A stretch of 64,000 nt of DNA, taken from positions 310,001 to 374,000 of the forward strand of contig NZ_RJVO01000001.1 in the NCBI RefSeq assembly GCF_003730135.1. Reading direction: 5' to 3'. Of this stretch, positions 27,596 to 36,506 are shown in pieces; the stretch's first letter is position 1; each line of letters begins with the position of its first letter. This stretch comes from Stagnimonas aquatica. GTDB lineage: Bacteria > Pseudomonadota > Gammaproteobacteria > Nevskiales > Nevskiaceae. The notes beneath the pieces are model-generated. The model saw only the letters and a list, made by a program, of their open reading frames with translations. It was not told the DNA's origin and searched no databases. The position numbers and the translations under genes are program-made.

Positions 27596-28129
27596 TCAGC
27601 CGCCGCTGGCGGCGTGGCGATTCTTGACCCGCACGTAATGCTCGGCGGAGTACTTCAGCGAAGCACGCTCGGCCTCGGTCAGCACGCGGGCCTTGACCAA
27701 GGGATTGCCACGATAAAGATGACCGGACTCCAGGCGCTTGCCGGGCGGCACCAGCGAACCGGCCGCCAGCAGCACCTCGTCCTCGATCACCGCCTGATCC
27801 ATGACGATGCTGCCCATGCCGATCAGCACGCGGTTGCCGATGGTGCAGGCATGCAGGATCACGCCGTGGCCGACAGTCACGTCGTCACCGATCTCCAGGC
27901 CGCAACCGCCGGGCGTGTAGGGGCCATCGTGGGTGACATGCAGGCAGGCGTTGTCCTGGACATTGCTGCGGGCGCCGATGCGGATGCGATTGACGTCGCC
28001 GCGCACCGTGGCCAGCGGCCAGATGCTGCTGTCGGCGCCCAGGCTGACGTCGCCGATCAGCTGCGCCGACTCGTCCACCCAGGCGCCCTCTGCCAGGCTC
28101 GGACGGATGCCCTCGAAGGCGCGGATCAA
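27596..28129 (-). CDS. gamma-class carbonic anhydrase-like protein
   Basis: This 177-residue protein folds as a left-handed beta helix, recognisable from hexapeptide repeats and GDVSLGADSSIWPLATVRGDV. Zinc ligands are visible in HVTHDG and GHGVILHACTIG. Such YrdA/PaaY-type proteins are carbonic anhydrase or thioesterase homologues. The start is inferred to be a TTG at 28129 whose TTGA overlaps the stop of the upstream hydrolase gene. This gives the family start IRAFEGIRPSL and implies translational coupling. Confidence 0.85.
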   Translation of the reverse strand: MIRAFEGIRPSLAEGAWVDESAQLIGDVSLGADSSIWPLATVRGDVNRIRIGARSNVQDNACLHVTHDGPYTPGGCGLEIGDDVTVGHGVILHACTIGNRVLIGMGSIVMDQAVIEDEVLLAAGSLVPPGKRLESGHLYRGNPLVKARVLTEAERASLKYSAEHYVRVKNRHAASGG

Positions 28130-29019
28130 GGCCTCGGCTCCGTCGCAGGCAGCGTCGCCGGTTGCGGATCCGGTTTCAGGCCGCTCTTGCGCAGCACGAA
28201 GTCCTTCACATAGCTCATCACGTCCGATTGCCCCTGCAACGGCTGGCTGAGGGTGGCGACGATCCAGCCGTGGCTCATCTTCGGATAGATCACCGTCTCC
28301 ACCGGCCCGCCGGCGGCGCGGACCTTGGCGGCGAAATTGCGGGTGTTCTTCGGCCACACCGACTCGTCGTTCTCGCCGTGCAGCAACAGCAGCGGCGGAT
28401 TGCGGCCATCGACATGGTTGATCGGCTGGGTGTCGGCATAGCGCTCGGGCGGGCCGAACATGTCCTTGATGTCGGGGTCGGTGAAGGGCATGAAGTCGTA
28501 AGGCCCGGCCAGGCCGATCATGCCGGACAGCCAGACCCGCGAGCCGCCCACCGCCGACAGATAGGACTCGTCGGCAGCGAGCATCGCCGCGTTGTAGGCG
28601 CCGGCCGAGTGCCCCATCACGAACACCCGGCCGATGTCGCCACCGTAGCGCACGATGTTGTCGTGGACCCAGCGCACCGCCTGCGCGGAGTCCTCGACGA
28701 AGGCCGGGAACTTCACCTGCGGGTACAGCCGGTAATCGGGCAGCACCGCGACGAAACCCTGCTTGGCCAGGGCGGCGCCGACAAACTCGTACAGCTCCTT
28801 GCTGCCCTCGCTCCAGCGGCCGCCGTAGAAGAACACCACCACCGGAGCGTTCTGGCTGCCGTAGGGGGTGTAGACGTCCAGCTTCAGCCCCTGGGCCGGG
28901 GCGTAGACGATATTGGTGGAGCGGCTGTAGCCGCTGGTCGGGGTCAGGCCATTGAGCAGCTGCTGGCCGGAGCAGCCTCCGAGCAGGCCCGTCAGGGCCG
29001 AAAGCAGGCCGATACGCAT
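28126..29019 (-). CDS. alpha/beta hydrolase lipoprotein (carboxylesterase type)
   Basis: This 297-residue protein has a lipoprotein signal ending in LLGGC (Cys16), an FFYGGRW oxyanion segment in place of HGGxW, the nucleophile motif GHSAGAYNAAML and a GENDESVW acid region; SHGW supplies the His. It resembles BD-FAE/kynurenine-formamidase-like esterases. The ATG at 29019 is preferred over an upstream start because GGAG lies 7 nt before it and the signal peptide then begins properly. It is coupled to the gamma-carbonic anhydrase by a 4-bp overlap. Confidence 0.85.
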   Translation of the reverse strand: MRIGLLSALTGLLGGCSGQQLLNGLTPTSGYSRSTNIVYAPAQGLKLDVYTPYGSQNAPVVVFFYGGRWSEGSKELYEFVGAALAKQGFVAVLPDYRLYPQVKFPAFVEDSAQAVRWVHDNIVRYGGDIGRVFVMGHSAGAYNAAMLAADESYLSAVGGSRVWLSGMIGLAGPYDFMPFTDPDIKDMFGPPERYADTQPINHVDGRNPPLLLLHGENDESVWPKNTRNFAAKVRAAGGPVETVIYPKMSHGWIVATLSQPLQGQSDVMSYVKDFVLRKSGLKPDPQPATLPATEPRP

Positions 29020-29118
29020 CCAAAATCTCCGAAACACAGGCGATCTCTCCAACAACGGTGCACAAACACCAATATGACGAACTATGCCTGCTTACGCCGG
29101 AGGACGGCTGGCGGAGGC

Positions 29119-29149
29119 AAAAAAGAAGGCCCTCCTTGTGGGAGGGCCT
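29119..29149 (-). terminator. Rho-independent terminator, minus strand
   Basis: The stem 29127-29135/29141-29149 (AGGCCCTCC arms, 5-nt loop) is followed on the minus strand by TTCTTTTTT. No protein gene immediately precedes it on that strand. Confidence 0.8.
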
Positions 29150-29277
29150 AAGCGGAACGGTCAAACCGTCTGGGAAGGACGGTAGGGATGAATTGCCTTG
29201 GGGAGGGCGTCAAGACCGTTCCGAAGGGAACGTTGAAGGTTTTGGGCGCGTCGCGACACTGTCTCGTGATTTTACGA
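29119..29277 (-). ncRNA. candidate small RNA with intrinsic terminator
   Basis: A minus-strand unit of ~158 nt is bounded upstream by a sigma-E-like promoter (29284-29311). Downstream it is bounded by a 9-bp stem (29127-29135 with 29141-29149) followed by TTCTTTTTT. The only frame inside is 32 codons from a GTG, without a Shine-Dalgarno and resembling nothing known. It lies 100 nt before the lipoprotein hydrolase gene on the same strand. An alternative reading is therefore a transcription attenuator in that gene's leader. Confidence 0.45.
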
Positions 29278-29283
29278 TGCGCC

Positions 29284-29311
29284 TCAGAACCGAATGGTCG
29301 CAGAAAAGTTC
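29284..29311 (-). promoter_or_regulatory. sigma-E-like promoter
   Basis: On the minus strand GAACTT (29311-29306) is followed after 17 nt by TCTGA (29288-29284). E. coli rpoH P3 has GAACTT-16-TCTGA. The match is good, but the spacing is 1 nt longer. Confidence 0.45.
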
Positions 29312-29598
29312 ATTCGCTGACAAATCCGTCTATCCGCCGCTCAACGGCGGGAAATCACGGCTCTCCCTCCCAGATTCAAGACCGTTCGTTCAAGCGATTG
29401 TTTTTGCTTTCGTTTTGGAAATTCACTACAACTTCGAAACCTGCCATTACGTTCACGCATGCCCCGGAAAGGTCGATAAAAATTTTTGCACGCACCGTTC
29501 ACAATTGCTGAATTCCGGCCTCGGAGAACGGTCGCGCCTTGCAAGCGCGCTGGCTGTCTCCATCCTCATTCCACCATTGACTGTCACGAGTATCTGCC

Positions 29599-31638
29599 GT
29601 GTCCGCGCCCTTCGTCTCTGAATTACCCGCTTTCGACCACCTGCGCCCCGAGGATTCGGCACAGGCGCTGGAACAGGTCCTCTCCCAGAACCGCGAGGAG
29701 CTGGTCAGCCTGCTGAGCCGCAGCGAGTTCCGCTGGGAAACGCTGGTGGAGCCGCTGGAGGAAATGGGCGACCGGCTATCGCGCAGCTGGGGGCCAATCT
29801 CTCACCTGTTCGGCGTCTGGAGCACCCCGGAATGGCGTGCCGCCTACAACGCCGGCCTGCCGAAGGTTACCGAGTATGGCGTCGAGGTCTCCCAGAACGA
29901 GGCGCTATACCGGGCCTACCGCTCGCTCGCCGACAGTCCGGCGTTTGCCGGCTACTCGCCCACCCGCCGCAAGCTGGTGGAGGACGCGCTGCGGGACTTC
30001 CAGCTCTCCGGTATCGCCCTGCCGCCGGCCCAGAAGGAGCGCTTCAAGGCCATCAGCCTGCGGCTGTCCGAACTCCAGGCCAAGTTCGAAGAAAACGTCA
30101 TGGACAGCGTGCAGGCCTGGCAGCTGCTGATCGCGGAAGAAGCGGAACTGGACGGCATGACCGAGGCCGCCAAGACTGCGGCGCGCGCGAAGGCCCAAGC
30201 GAAGGGGCTGGAAGGCTGGCTGCTGACGCTCGACTTCCCGAGCTACGACGCCGTCATCACCAAGAGCCGTAATCGCGCGCTGCGCCAGAAGCTCTACGAG
30301 GCCTATGCCACCCGCGCCAGCGACGTCGGGCCGCACGCCCCGGGCCACGACAACAGCGCCCTGATGTCCGAAATTCTCGCCTTGCGCCGCGAGGAGGCCG
30401 AGTTGCTCGGCTACGCCGACTACGCCGAACTGTCGCTGGCGACCAAGATGGCGGATTCGCCAGCCGAAGTGGAGCAGTTCCTGCGCGAGCTGGCCAGCAA
30501 GGCCCGGCCACGCGCGCTGCAGGAGCTGGAGCAACTGCGGCAACTGGCCGCCGCCGACGGGGTTGCCGATCTGCAGGCCTGGGACCTCGCCTACTACTCG
30601 GAGCAGCTGCGCGAACGGACCCTGGGCCTCTCCGACGAAGCCCTGCGCCCCTACTTTCCCTTCCCGCAGGTCCTGCGCGGCATGTTCGATCTGGTCGAGC
30701 GCCTGTTCGGCGTCCGCATCGCCGCGCTGGAAGGTGTGCCGACCTGGCATCCCGAAGTCAGCGTTTATTCGCTGGCGCATGCCGACGGCGAGTGGATCGG
30801 CGCCTTCTACCTCGATCCCTATTCGCGTCCCGAGACCAAGCGCGGCGGCGCCTGGATGGACGAGTGCATCGGCCGCCGCCGGCTGACCGCAGGGAGCCTG
30901 CAACTGCCAGTGGCCTATCTGGTGTGCAATTTCACCCCGCCCCAGTCCGGCGAGCCGGCGCTGCTGACCCACGACGAAGTGTTGACCCTGTTCCACGAAT
31001 TCGGCCACGGCCTGCACCACCTGCTGACCCGCGTCGAAGAAGGAGCGCTGGCCGGCATCCGCGGCGTCGAATGGGATGCCGTCGAACTGCCCAGCCAGTT
31101 CATGGAGAACTGGTGCTACGAGCCGACCACGCTGAAACTGTTCGCCCGCCACTGGCAGACCGGTGAGCCGATGCCGGACGCGATGATCGAGCAGCTGCGC
31201 GCCGACCGCCGCTTCCAATCCGGCCTCGCCACCCTGCGGCAGGTCGAGTTCGCGCTGTTCGACTTGAGCCTGCACCGTGACCAGCAGCCGCCCAGTAGCC
31301 TGCGCCTGCTGGAACTGCTCAATACCATCCGCGACGAGGTTTCAGTGCTGAAACCACCGGCACTGAATCGCATGCCCTGGAGTTTCGGCCATATCTTCGC
31401 GGGCGGCTACGCCGCTGGTTATTACAGCTATAAATGGGCGGAGGTGCTTTCTTCCGACGCCTTTGCGGCGTTCGAGGAAGCGGGATTTACCCCGGAAGTC
31501 GGCCACCGGTTCCGCGATGCCATCCTGGCGGCAGGCGGCTCGCGTCCGGCCATGGGCAATTTCGTCGAATTTCGCGGTCGCAAGCCGGTGGTGGAGCCCT
31601 TGCTGCGCCATTCCGGCCTGCTGGAATCCAGTGAATAG
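29599..31638 (+). CDS. prlC: oligopeptidase A (M3 zinc metallopeptidase)
   Basis: This 679-residue cytosolic peptidase has the M3 zinc motif LFHEFGHGLHH (~470), a downstream GVEWDAVELPSQFMENW segment with the third ligand, and the substrate-loop region FAGGYAAGYYSYKWAEVL. It degrades oligopeptides, including cleaved signal peptides. The length matches E. coli PrlC (680). Start is GTG at 29599; no strong Shine-Dalgarno is present, but the N-terminus aligns with the family. The gene is alone on its strand, following the low-GC gap. Confidence 0.95.
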   Translation: MSAPFVSELPAFDHLRPEDSAQALEQVLSQNREELVSLLSRSEFRWETLVEPLEEMGDRLSRSWGPISHLFGVWSTPEWRAAYNAGLPKVTEYGVEVSQNEALYRAYRSLADSPAFAGYSPTRRKLVEDALRDFQLSGIALPPAQKERFKAISLRLSELQAKFEENVMDSVQAWQLLIAEEAELDGMTEAAKTAARAKAQAKGLEGWLLTLDFPSYDAVITKSRNRALRQKLYEAYATRASDVGPHAPGHDNSALMSEILALRREEAELLGYADYAELSLATKMADSPAEVEQFLRELASKARPRALQELEQLRQLAAADGVADLQAWDLAYYSEQLRERTLGLSDEALRPYFPFPQVLRGMFDLVERLFGVRIAALEGVPTWHPEVSVYSLAHADGEWIGAFYLDPYSRPETKRGGAWMDECIGRRRLTAGSLQLPVAYLVCNFTPPQSGEPALLTHDEVLTLFHEFGHGLHHLLTRVEEGALAGIRGVEWDAVELPSQFMENWCYEPTTLKLFARHWQTGEPMPDAMIEQLRADRRFQSGLATLRQVEFALFDLSLHRDQQPPSSLRLLELLNTIRDEVSVLKPPALNRMPWSFGHIFAGGYAAGYYSYKWAEVLSSDAFAAFEEAGFTPEVGHRFRDAILAAGGSRPAMGNFVEFRGRKPVVEPLLRHSGLLESSE

Positions 31639-31674
31639 ATCAGGTTAAAAAATACCCGCAAAGACCAATTTCAA

Positions 31675-31717
31675 TTGGATTCAAAATATCGCAAAATAAA
31701 TAGCCGCAAATTGCGGC
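31675..31717 (+). promoter_or_regulatory. AT-rich promoter region and palindrome before the H-NS-like gene
   Basis: TTGGAT (31675-31680) and TAAATA (31697-31702) are spaced 16 bp apart in a strongly AT-rich stretch (31640-31735). A 15-bp palindrome GCCGCAAATTGCGGC (703-717 of this kilobase) covers the predicted transcription start. It may be an operator or a weak terminator stem of prlC. H-NS proteins often autoregulate through such AT-rich DNA. Confidence 0.45.
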
Positions 31718-31742
31718 GCTCACTTTATTACTGAATTCGGCC

Positions 31743-32072
31743 ATGAACGAACTCGAAAAACTCTCTCTTGAAGAACTGCTGAGCCTGCAGAAGCAGGTCG
31801 CGACGGAAATCGACAGCCGGCGTTCGGCCGAGAAAGCCAAGGCCCAGCAGGAAATCCTGGCGCTGGCCAGCCGCTATGGGCTGGCCGTGCAGTTTGCCGG
31901 CGGTAGCGCGCCCAAGGCCGCGAAGGCTCCGAAAACCGGCGGCAGCGTGGCACCGAAGTACCGCCACCCGCAGGACAGCTCGCTGACCTGGACCGGCCGC
32001 GGCCGCTCGCCGGTTTGGGTTGCCGAGTGGAAGACCAAGCACGGCTCGCTGGACGCCATCACCATCAAGTAA
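31743..32072 (+). CDS. H-NS family nucleoid-associated protein
   Basis: This 109-residue protein has an N-terminal coiled-coil oligomerisation region (~1-45, LSLEELLSLQKQVATEID), a short Lys/Ala/Pro linker and the C-terminal H-NS DNA-binding motif KYRHP-TWTGRGRSPVWV (~72-93). It would bind AT-rich DNA and silence acquired genes. The linker includes GGSAPKAAKAPKTGG. The gene is convergent with rho. It is flanked by a GC-rich hairpin (32083-32109) and a bidirectional terminator. Confidence 0.93.
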   Translation: MNELEKLSLEELLSLQKQVATEIDSRRSAEKAKAQQEILALASRYGLAVQFAGGSAPKAAKAPKTGGSVAPKYRHPQDSSLTWTGRGRSPVWVAEWKTKHGSLDAITIK

Positions 32073-32082
32073 TGGTGGGCTG

Positions 32083-32109
32083 CAGCCCCCGCAGCAACTG
32101 CGGGGGCTG
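32083..32109 (+). terminator. GC-rich hairpin after the H-NS-like gene
   Basis: A perfect 12-bp stem (32083-32094 with 32098-32109, CAA loop) begins 10 bp after the stop codon. It has no T-run. The following hairpin at 32152-32187 is the more typical terminator. Confidence 0.5.
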
Positions 32110-32151
32110 GGCGGTGAAACCAAATCAGTGCTCGGTTGGATCCGCCAGCAG

Positions 32152-32187
32152 CAATAAAAAACCGCGCCGTAGCGCGGTTTTTTATTG
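32152..32187. terminator. bidirectional terminator between the H-NS-like gene and rho
   Basis: A 16-bp perfect inverted repeat (32152-32167 with 32172-32187, CGTA loop) has A-runs on one side and T-runs on the other. It can stop transcription from both convergent genes. Confidence 0.92.
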
Positions 32188-32208
32188 CCCATGATTCGAA
32201 ATGCGCGA

Positions 32209-33849
32209 TCAATTGCGCTTCATCGAATCAAAGAAGTCGGCATTGGTCTTGGTATGCCGCAGGCGATCAAACAGGAGTTCCATCGCCGCCAGCTCATCCA
32301 TGGAATGCAGGAGTTTGCGCAGTATCCAGACCTTGTTGAGATCCTGCGGATTCATCATCAACTCTTCCTTGCGGGTACCGGAGCGGTTGATATTGATGGC
32401 CGGGAACACCCGCTTTTCGGCGATACGGCGTTCCAAGTGGATTTCCATATTGCCGGTGCCCTTGAACTCCTCGTAGATCACTTCGTCCATCTTGCTGCCG
32501 GTATCAACCAGAGCAGTGGCGATGATGGTGAGACTGCCGCCTTCCTCGATATTGCGGGCGGCACCGAAGAAACGCTTGGGCTTCTGCAGGGCATTGGCAT
32601 CGACACCACCGGACAACACTTTGCCGGAGCTGGGCGCCACGGTGTTGTAGGCGCGCGCCAGACGGGTGATGGAGTCGAGCAGGATCACCACGTCGCGCTT
32701 GTGCTCGACCAGGCGCTTGGCCTTTTCGATCACCATTTCCGCGACCTGCACGTGGCGGGAGGCGGGTTCGTCGAAGGTGCTCGCCACCACCTCGCCGCGC
32801 ACCGTGCGCTGCATGTCGGTGACTTCTTCCGGACGCTCGTCGATCAGCAGCACGATCAGGTAGGCGTCCGGATAATTGGCCGCCAGCGACTGCGCGATGT
32901 TCTGCATCAGGATGGTCTTGCCGGCCTTGGGCGGCGAAACGATCAGGCCGCGCTGGCCCTTGCCGAACGGCGCGACGATGTCCACCACGCGAGCGGTGAT
33001 GTCCTCGGTGGTGCCGTTGCCGCGCTCCATCTTGTACTGCTCGTTGGCGAACAGCGGCGTGAGATTCTCGAAGCTGACTTTCTTGCGGCTGGCTTCCGGC
33101 GGCTCGTAGTTGATCGAGTCCACCCGCAGCAGCGCGAAGTAGCGTTCGCCGTCCTTGGGCGAGCGCACCCGGCCGTGGATGGTGTCGCCGGTACGCAGAT
33201 TGAAGCGGCGCACCTGGCTGGGCGAGACGAACACGTCGTCCGGCCCGGCCTGGTAGCTGGAGTCCGGGGTGCGCAGGAAGCCGTACTGGCCATCCGGCAT
33301 CACCTCCATCACGCCGTCGGCCATGATGTGGTCGCCGCGCTTCGCCGCCGCCTTGAGCAGGGCAAAGATCAGGTCCTGCTTCTTGGTGCGGGCGATGTTT
33401 TCCAGGCCCAGCTGCTCGGCCATCTCCAGCAGCTCCGCCGCCGACTTCTTCTTGAGGTCGGCGATGTGCAGGATCTTCGGCGGCTCCAGGCTGACCGGCT
33501 GACCGCCGGCGCCGGGCACATGGCCGTTGCCATTGCCGTTGGGGCGCGGCTGACGGCGCGGCTGGTCGTCGTAATCGCCAGGCTCGTCGCTCATCTGCGG
33601 CGGCGGCGGGATCGGCGCGTCGTAACCGGGCGGGATGGCGCCCGGCGGCAGCGGCTGGCCGTTTTCATCGAGAAACACCGGCGCCTGCGCGGCAGCGGCG
33701 GCCTGCTGGGCGAGCAACTGCGCCTGGGCCTCTTCCTCGGCGAGGAAATCCTCGACATCCATCGGCAAGCCTTGCTGCTGGTGCGAGCCCTGCTGACCAG
33801 GGCCGCGACCCTTGTTGCGATGTCCGTGGAAGCGACGACGATTTTTCAT
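32209..33849 (-). CDS. rho: transcription termination factor Rho with extended N-terminus
   Basis: This is a hexameric RNA helicase ending transcription. From the ATG at 33849 it has 546 residues; a TTG at 33885, overlapping trxA, is the alternative. Core features are a Rho N-terminal helical domain ([19 protein letters not shown]), the RNA-binding cold-shock-like domain ([21 protein letters not shown]), Walker A SPPKAGKT, Walker [11 protein letters not shown] and the Q/R loops with SGGVDANAL and [10 protein letters not shown]. An N-terminal extension of ~120 residues, rich in Pro, Gln, Arg and Gly, precedes the core (E. coli Rho is 419). It is disordered by composition. Directly downstream of trxA, as in E. 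coli. Confidence 0.96.
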   Translation of the reverse strand: MKNRRRFHGHRNKGRGPGQQGSHQQQGLPMDVEDFLAEEEAQAQLLAQQAAAAAQAPVFLDENGQPLPPGAIPPGYDAPIPPPPQMSDEPGDYDDQPRRQPRPNGNGNGHVPGAGGQPVSLEPPKILHIADLKKKSAAELLEMAEQLGLENIARTKKQDLIFALLKAAAKRGDHIMADGVMEVMPDGQYGFLRTPDSSYQAGPDDVFVSPSQVRRFNLRTGDTIHGRVRSPKDGERYFALLRVDSINYEPPEASRKKVSFENLTPLFANEQYKMERGNGTTEDITARVVDIVAPFGKGQRGLIVSPPKAGKTILMQNIAQSLAANYPDAYLIVLLIDERPEEVTDMQRTVRGEVVASTFDEPASRHVQVAEMVIEKAKRLVEHKRDVVILLDSITRLARAYNTVAPSSGKVLSGGVDANALQKPKRFFGAARNIEEGGSLTIIATALVDTGSKMDEVIYEEFKGTGNMEIHLERRIAEKRVFPAININRSGTRKEELMMNPQDLNKVWILRKLLHSMDELAAMELLFDRLRHTKTNADFFDSMKRN

Positions 33850-33877
33850 CGAGGAAGACGGCGGTTTCGGAGGTTGT

Positions 33878-34207
33878 TTAGACAAGGTGTGGAGTCACGA
33901 AAGCGGCAAGCTGGGTCTTGGCGACCGCGCCTACCTGGGTGCCGGCAGGAGCGCCGTTCTTGAACAGGATCAGAGTGGGAATGCCGCGAATACCAAACTT
34001 AGGCGGCGTACCCGGGTTTTCATCGACGTTGAGCTTGACCACCTTCAGCTTGCCGGCGTTTTCGGCGGCGACCTGTTCCAGAATCGGCGCGATCATGCGG
34101 CAGGGACCGCACCATTCGGCCCAGAAATCGACCAGGACCGGCAGGTCGGACTTCAGGACGTCCTGCTCGAAAGAGGTGTCGGTAACAGCGCTGATGTGTT
34201 CGCTCAT
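33878..34207 (-). CDS. trxA: thioredoxin
   Basis: This 109-residue thioredoxin has the active site [13 protein letters not shown], the cis-Pro loop [11 protein letters not shown] and the Lys-Leu-Asn-Val-Asp-Glu-Asn-Pro strand. It reduces protein disulfides in the cytoplasm. The ATG at 34207 is supported by GGAG about 9 nt upstream; longer frames are artefacts. The gene order trxA-rho with divergent rhlB is the same as in E. coli. Confidence 0.97.
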   Translation of the reverse strand: MSEHISAVTDTSFEQDVLKSDLPVLVDFWAEWCGPCRMIAPILEQVAAENAGKLKVVKLNVDENPGTPPKFGIRGIPTLILFKNGAPAGTQVGAVAKTQLAAFVTPHLV

Positions 34208-34519
34208 GGCAAAAACTCCGGTGGATGGGGCGCGCGGGGAGAGGGTTTTTAGGCGCAAGCCCAGAGTGGGGACCGCGCGCTTCAAACGCAACGCTAGCCA
34301 GCGCGAATCGCGATTGAATCTTTCAGCGAGTGGGATTGATTGGCTTGATGGGCTCGGTGCCACAGCGGGCGTCGGTTTGGGACTTGCCACGCGAGAGCCG
34401 TATAGTTACGAAGTATTTGAATTGATCCCGAAGCCATTTGCAAGCCGCCCGACGGCTTTGCCGAAGCCTCATACCCGCCCATGCGCCCCTGCTGTCGGCC
34501 GGCGCAGCACTCCAACTCG
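34208..34519. other. intergenic region between trxA and rhlB
   Basis: This 312-bp divergent gap contains no credible gene. On the plus strand a sigma-70-like promoter is visible at 34377-34406. Nothing else was identified, and no promoter for trxA could be pinpointed. Confidence 0.5.
34377..34406 (+). promoter_or_regulatory. candidate sigma-70 promoter for rhlB
   Basis: TTGGGA (34377-34382) and TATAGT (34401-34406) are separated by 18 bp. It predicts a leader of about 105 nt for rhlB. Confidence 0.4.
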
Positions 34520-35812
34520 ATGAAACCCGATCACTTAAGCGACGTCACCTTCGCCTCACTCAACCTCCATCCGCGCCTGCTCTCCGGCCTGGAAAAACTC
34601 GGCTACGGCCACTGCACTCCCATCCAGGCCGCCTGCCTGCCGCGTGCCCTCGCCGGTCAGGATCTCGCCGGTCAGGCACAGACCGGCACCGGCAAGACCG
34701 CAGCCTTCCTGCTCGCCACCATGCAGCACCTGCTGACCAACGCCCCGCGCTCGCCGGAAGGCGTGGTCGCTCCGGGCGCCTTCATGCTGGCGCCGACCCG
34801 CGAGCTGGCGGTGCAGATCTACAACGACGCCAAGGCCCTGGGCGCCGACACCGGCCTGTCGATGACGGTCTGCTACGGCGGCGCCGGCTACGAGCAGCAG
34901 CGCGCCGAGATCGAGCGCGGCGTCGACATCCTGATCGGCACGCCCGGCCGCCTGATCGACTTCTACAAGCAGAAGCTCTACACCCTCGACTACGTCGAGA
35001 TCATGGTGCTGGACGAAGCCGACCGCATGTTCGACTTAGGCTTCATCGACGACATCCGCTACCTGCTGCGCAAGATGCCGCCGCCGGCCGAGCGCAAGAG
35101 CTATCTGTTCTCGGCCACGCTCAGCCACCGGGTGCTGGAACTGGCCTTCGAGCACATGAAGCCGGACGTGCAGAAGATCGAGATCGAGCCCGAGCAGGTC
35201 ACCGCCGAGCGCGTGAAGCAGGCGCTGCTGCACATCTCCAACAGCGACAAGTTGCAGGCACTGGTCGGCCTGCTGCGCCAGCACGATCCGGTGCGCACCC
35301 TGGTGTTCGTCAACACCAAGCGCGACTGCGAGCAGGTGGAGAACGCGCTCAATCTCAACGGCTTTGAGGCCGCCACCCTGTCCGGCGACGTCGCCCAGAC
35401 CCGGCGTCTGAAGCTGTTGCAGGACTTCAAGGACGGCAAGCTGCCGATCCTGGTCGCCACCGATGTCGCCGCCCGCGGCCTGCACATCAGCGGCGTCACC
35501 CACGTCATCAACTTCGACCTGCCGCAGGACGCCGCCGACTACGTGCACCGCATCGGCCGCACTGCCCGCGCCGGCGCCCAGGGCGACGCCATCTCGTTCT
35601 GCTGCGAGAGCTATGTCTACTCGCTACCGGATATCGAGAACTACATCGGCATGCGTATTCCGGCGCTGCCGGAAAGCGTCGAACAGCTCAAGGCCGGCGT
35701 GCCCTACTACGTCGCCCCGCCGCGCCCGAGCCGTGACTTCCGTGGCGGCCCGCGTCGCGGCGGTGGCGGTGGCCGTCCCGGCGGCGGTCGCGGCGGACCG
35801 CGCCGCCGCTGA
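34520..35812 (+). CDS. rhlB: ATP-dependent RNA helicase RhlB
   Basis: This 430-residue DEAD-box helicase has a Q motif (FASLNLHPRLL-CTPIQ), motif I AQTGTGKT, Ia PTRELA, II DEAD (LDEADRMFD), III SAT, V ATDVAARGLH and VI HRIGRTARAG. The N-terminus aligns with E. coli RhlB, a degradosome component. The C-terminal ~35 residues form a Gly/Arg-rich tail typical of RNA-binding extensions. The ATG at 34520 matches the family start; 13 upstream codons are not conserved. Divergent from trxA. Confidence 0.95.
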   Translation: MKPDHLSDVTFASLNLHPRLLSGLEKLGYGHCTPIQAACLPRALAGQDLAGQAQTGTGKTAAFLLATMQHLLTNAPRSPEGVVAPGAFMLAPTRELAVQIYNDAKALGADTGLSMTVCYGGAGYEQQRAEIERGVDILIGTPGRLIDFYKQKLYTLDYVEIMVLDEADRMFDLGFIDDIRYLLRKMPPPAERKSYLFSATLSHRVLELAFEHMKPDVQKIEIEPEQVTAERVKQALLHISNSDKLQALVGLLRQHDPVRTLVFVNTKRDCEQVENALNLNGFEAATLSGDVAQTRRLKLLQDFKDGKLPILVATDVAARGLHISGVTHVINFDLPQDAADYVHRIGRTARAGAQGDAISFCCESYVYSLPDIENYIGMRIPALPESVEQLKAGVPYYVAPPRPSRDFRGGPRRGGGGGRPGGGRGGPRRR

Positions 35813-35834
35813 CGCGCGGCCACGCCCCCGCGAT

Positions 35835-36500
35835 TTATAGCGGCAGCAATTCCGGCAGTCGTTGGACTGCCGGGAACTCGATGATTTCGCGCGGCGGCTG
35901 TCCGCTGTCGGGATGGGCGATGGCCAGCACCTGGCCGATGCCGAATGCGCGCGCCGCGCGCAGCACCGGCAGGCTGTCGTCGACGAACAGCGCCTGCTCG
36001 CGCGGAAACGGATGGCGGGCCATCAGGCCGTTCCAGAAATCCGGCGACTCCTTCGGCGCACCGAAATCGTGCGAGCAGACGATGCGGTCGAAATAGCCGG
36101 TCAAGCCGGTGTGTTCCAGCTTCAGCGTCCAGCTATCGCGATGGGCATTGGTGGCCAGCCAGACCTGCTTGCCGGCAGCCCGCAGCGCCTTCAAAAAGTC
36201 TTCAGTGCCTTCCAGCGCGCGGATGCGCTCCCGGGTGGCGCGCTTGAGCGCGGCCATGTTGAGGCCGGTGAGGCGACTCCAATGGTCGGTGCAATACCAG
36301 GGCAGCGTGTGCTGCAGACCGGTGAAGTGCGGCTCCAGCGCGGCGCGCGCTGCTTCCACGCTCAGACCCTGGGCGGCCGCGTAGGCCTGCGGCACGTGCT
36401 CGCGCCAGAAGTAGTTGTCATAGGCGAGATCGAGCAGGGTGCCATCCATATCCAGCAGCACCCAGTCAACCCTCATCCAGTCCACGAGCTCGGTTTTCAT
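35835..36500 (-). CDS. yrfG: HAD-family GMP/IMP nucleotidase, YrfG-like
   Basis: This 221-residue hydrolase has the HAD motif I LLDMDGTLLD, motif II ATNAHRD, the lysine of motif III in FGAPKESPDF and motif IV VDDSLPVL. The WREHVPQAYA and TGLQHTLPWYCTDHW segments match YrfG, which dephosphorylates GMP and IMP. The ATG at 36500 leaves only 18 bp to the divergent cysQ start; a second ATG at 36476 is possible. Convergent with rhlB. Confidence 0.88.
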   Translation of the reverse strand: MKTELVDWMRVDWVLLDMDGTLLDLAYDNYFWREHVPQAYAAAQGLSVEAARAALEPHFTGLQHTLPWYCTDHWSRLTGLNMAALKRATRERIRALEGTEDFLKALRAAGKQVWLATNAHRDSWTLKLEHTGLTGYFDRIVCSHDFGAPKESPDFWNGLMARHPFPREQALFVDDSLPVLRAARAFGIGQVLAIAHPDSGQPPREIIEFPAVQRLPELLPL

Positions 36501-36506
36501 CCTGCC

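Larger units (their letters stand above)
29020..29598. other. 579-bp low-GC intergenic region
   Basis: No convincing protein gene is found here; base composition is clearly lower in GC than the flanks. It holds the small-RNA candidate at 29119-29277, its sigma-E-like promoter and terminator, an 11-bp direct repeat (CAAGACCGTTC at about 29211 and 29379), a small hairpin around 29335-29351 and the prlC upstream region. Confidence 0.6.

Noticed and set aside
29188-29511. Possible 107-residue protein in the low-GC gap
   Set aside because: No Shine-Dalgarno, no family resemblance, and it overlaps the better supported RNA unit on the other strand.
29119-29590. RNase P RNA, tmRNA or 6S RNA on the minus strand
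   Set aside because: The conserved RNase P GAGGAAAGTCC element, the tmRNA 3' tRNA-like end and 6S structure were all looked for and not found.
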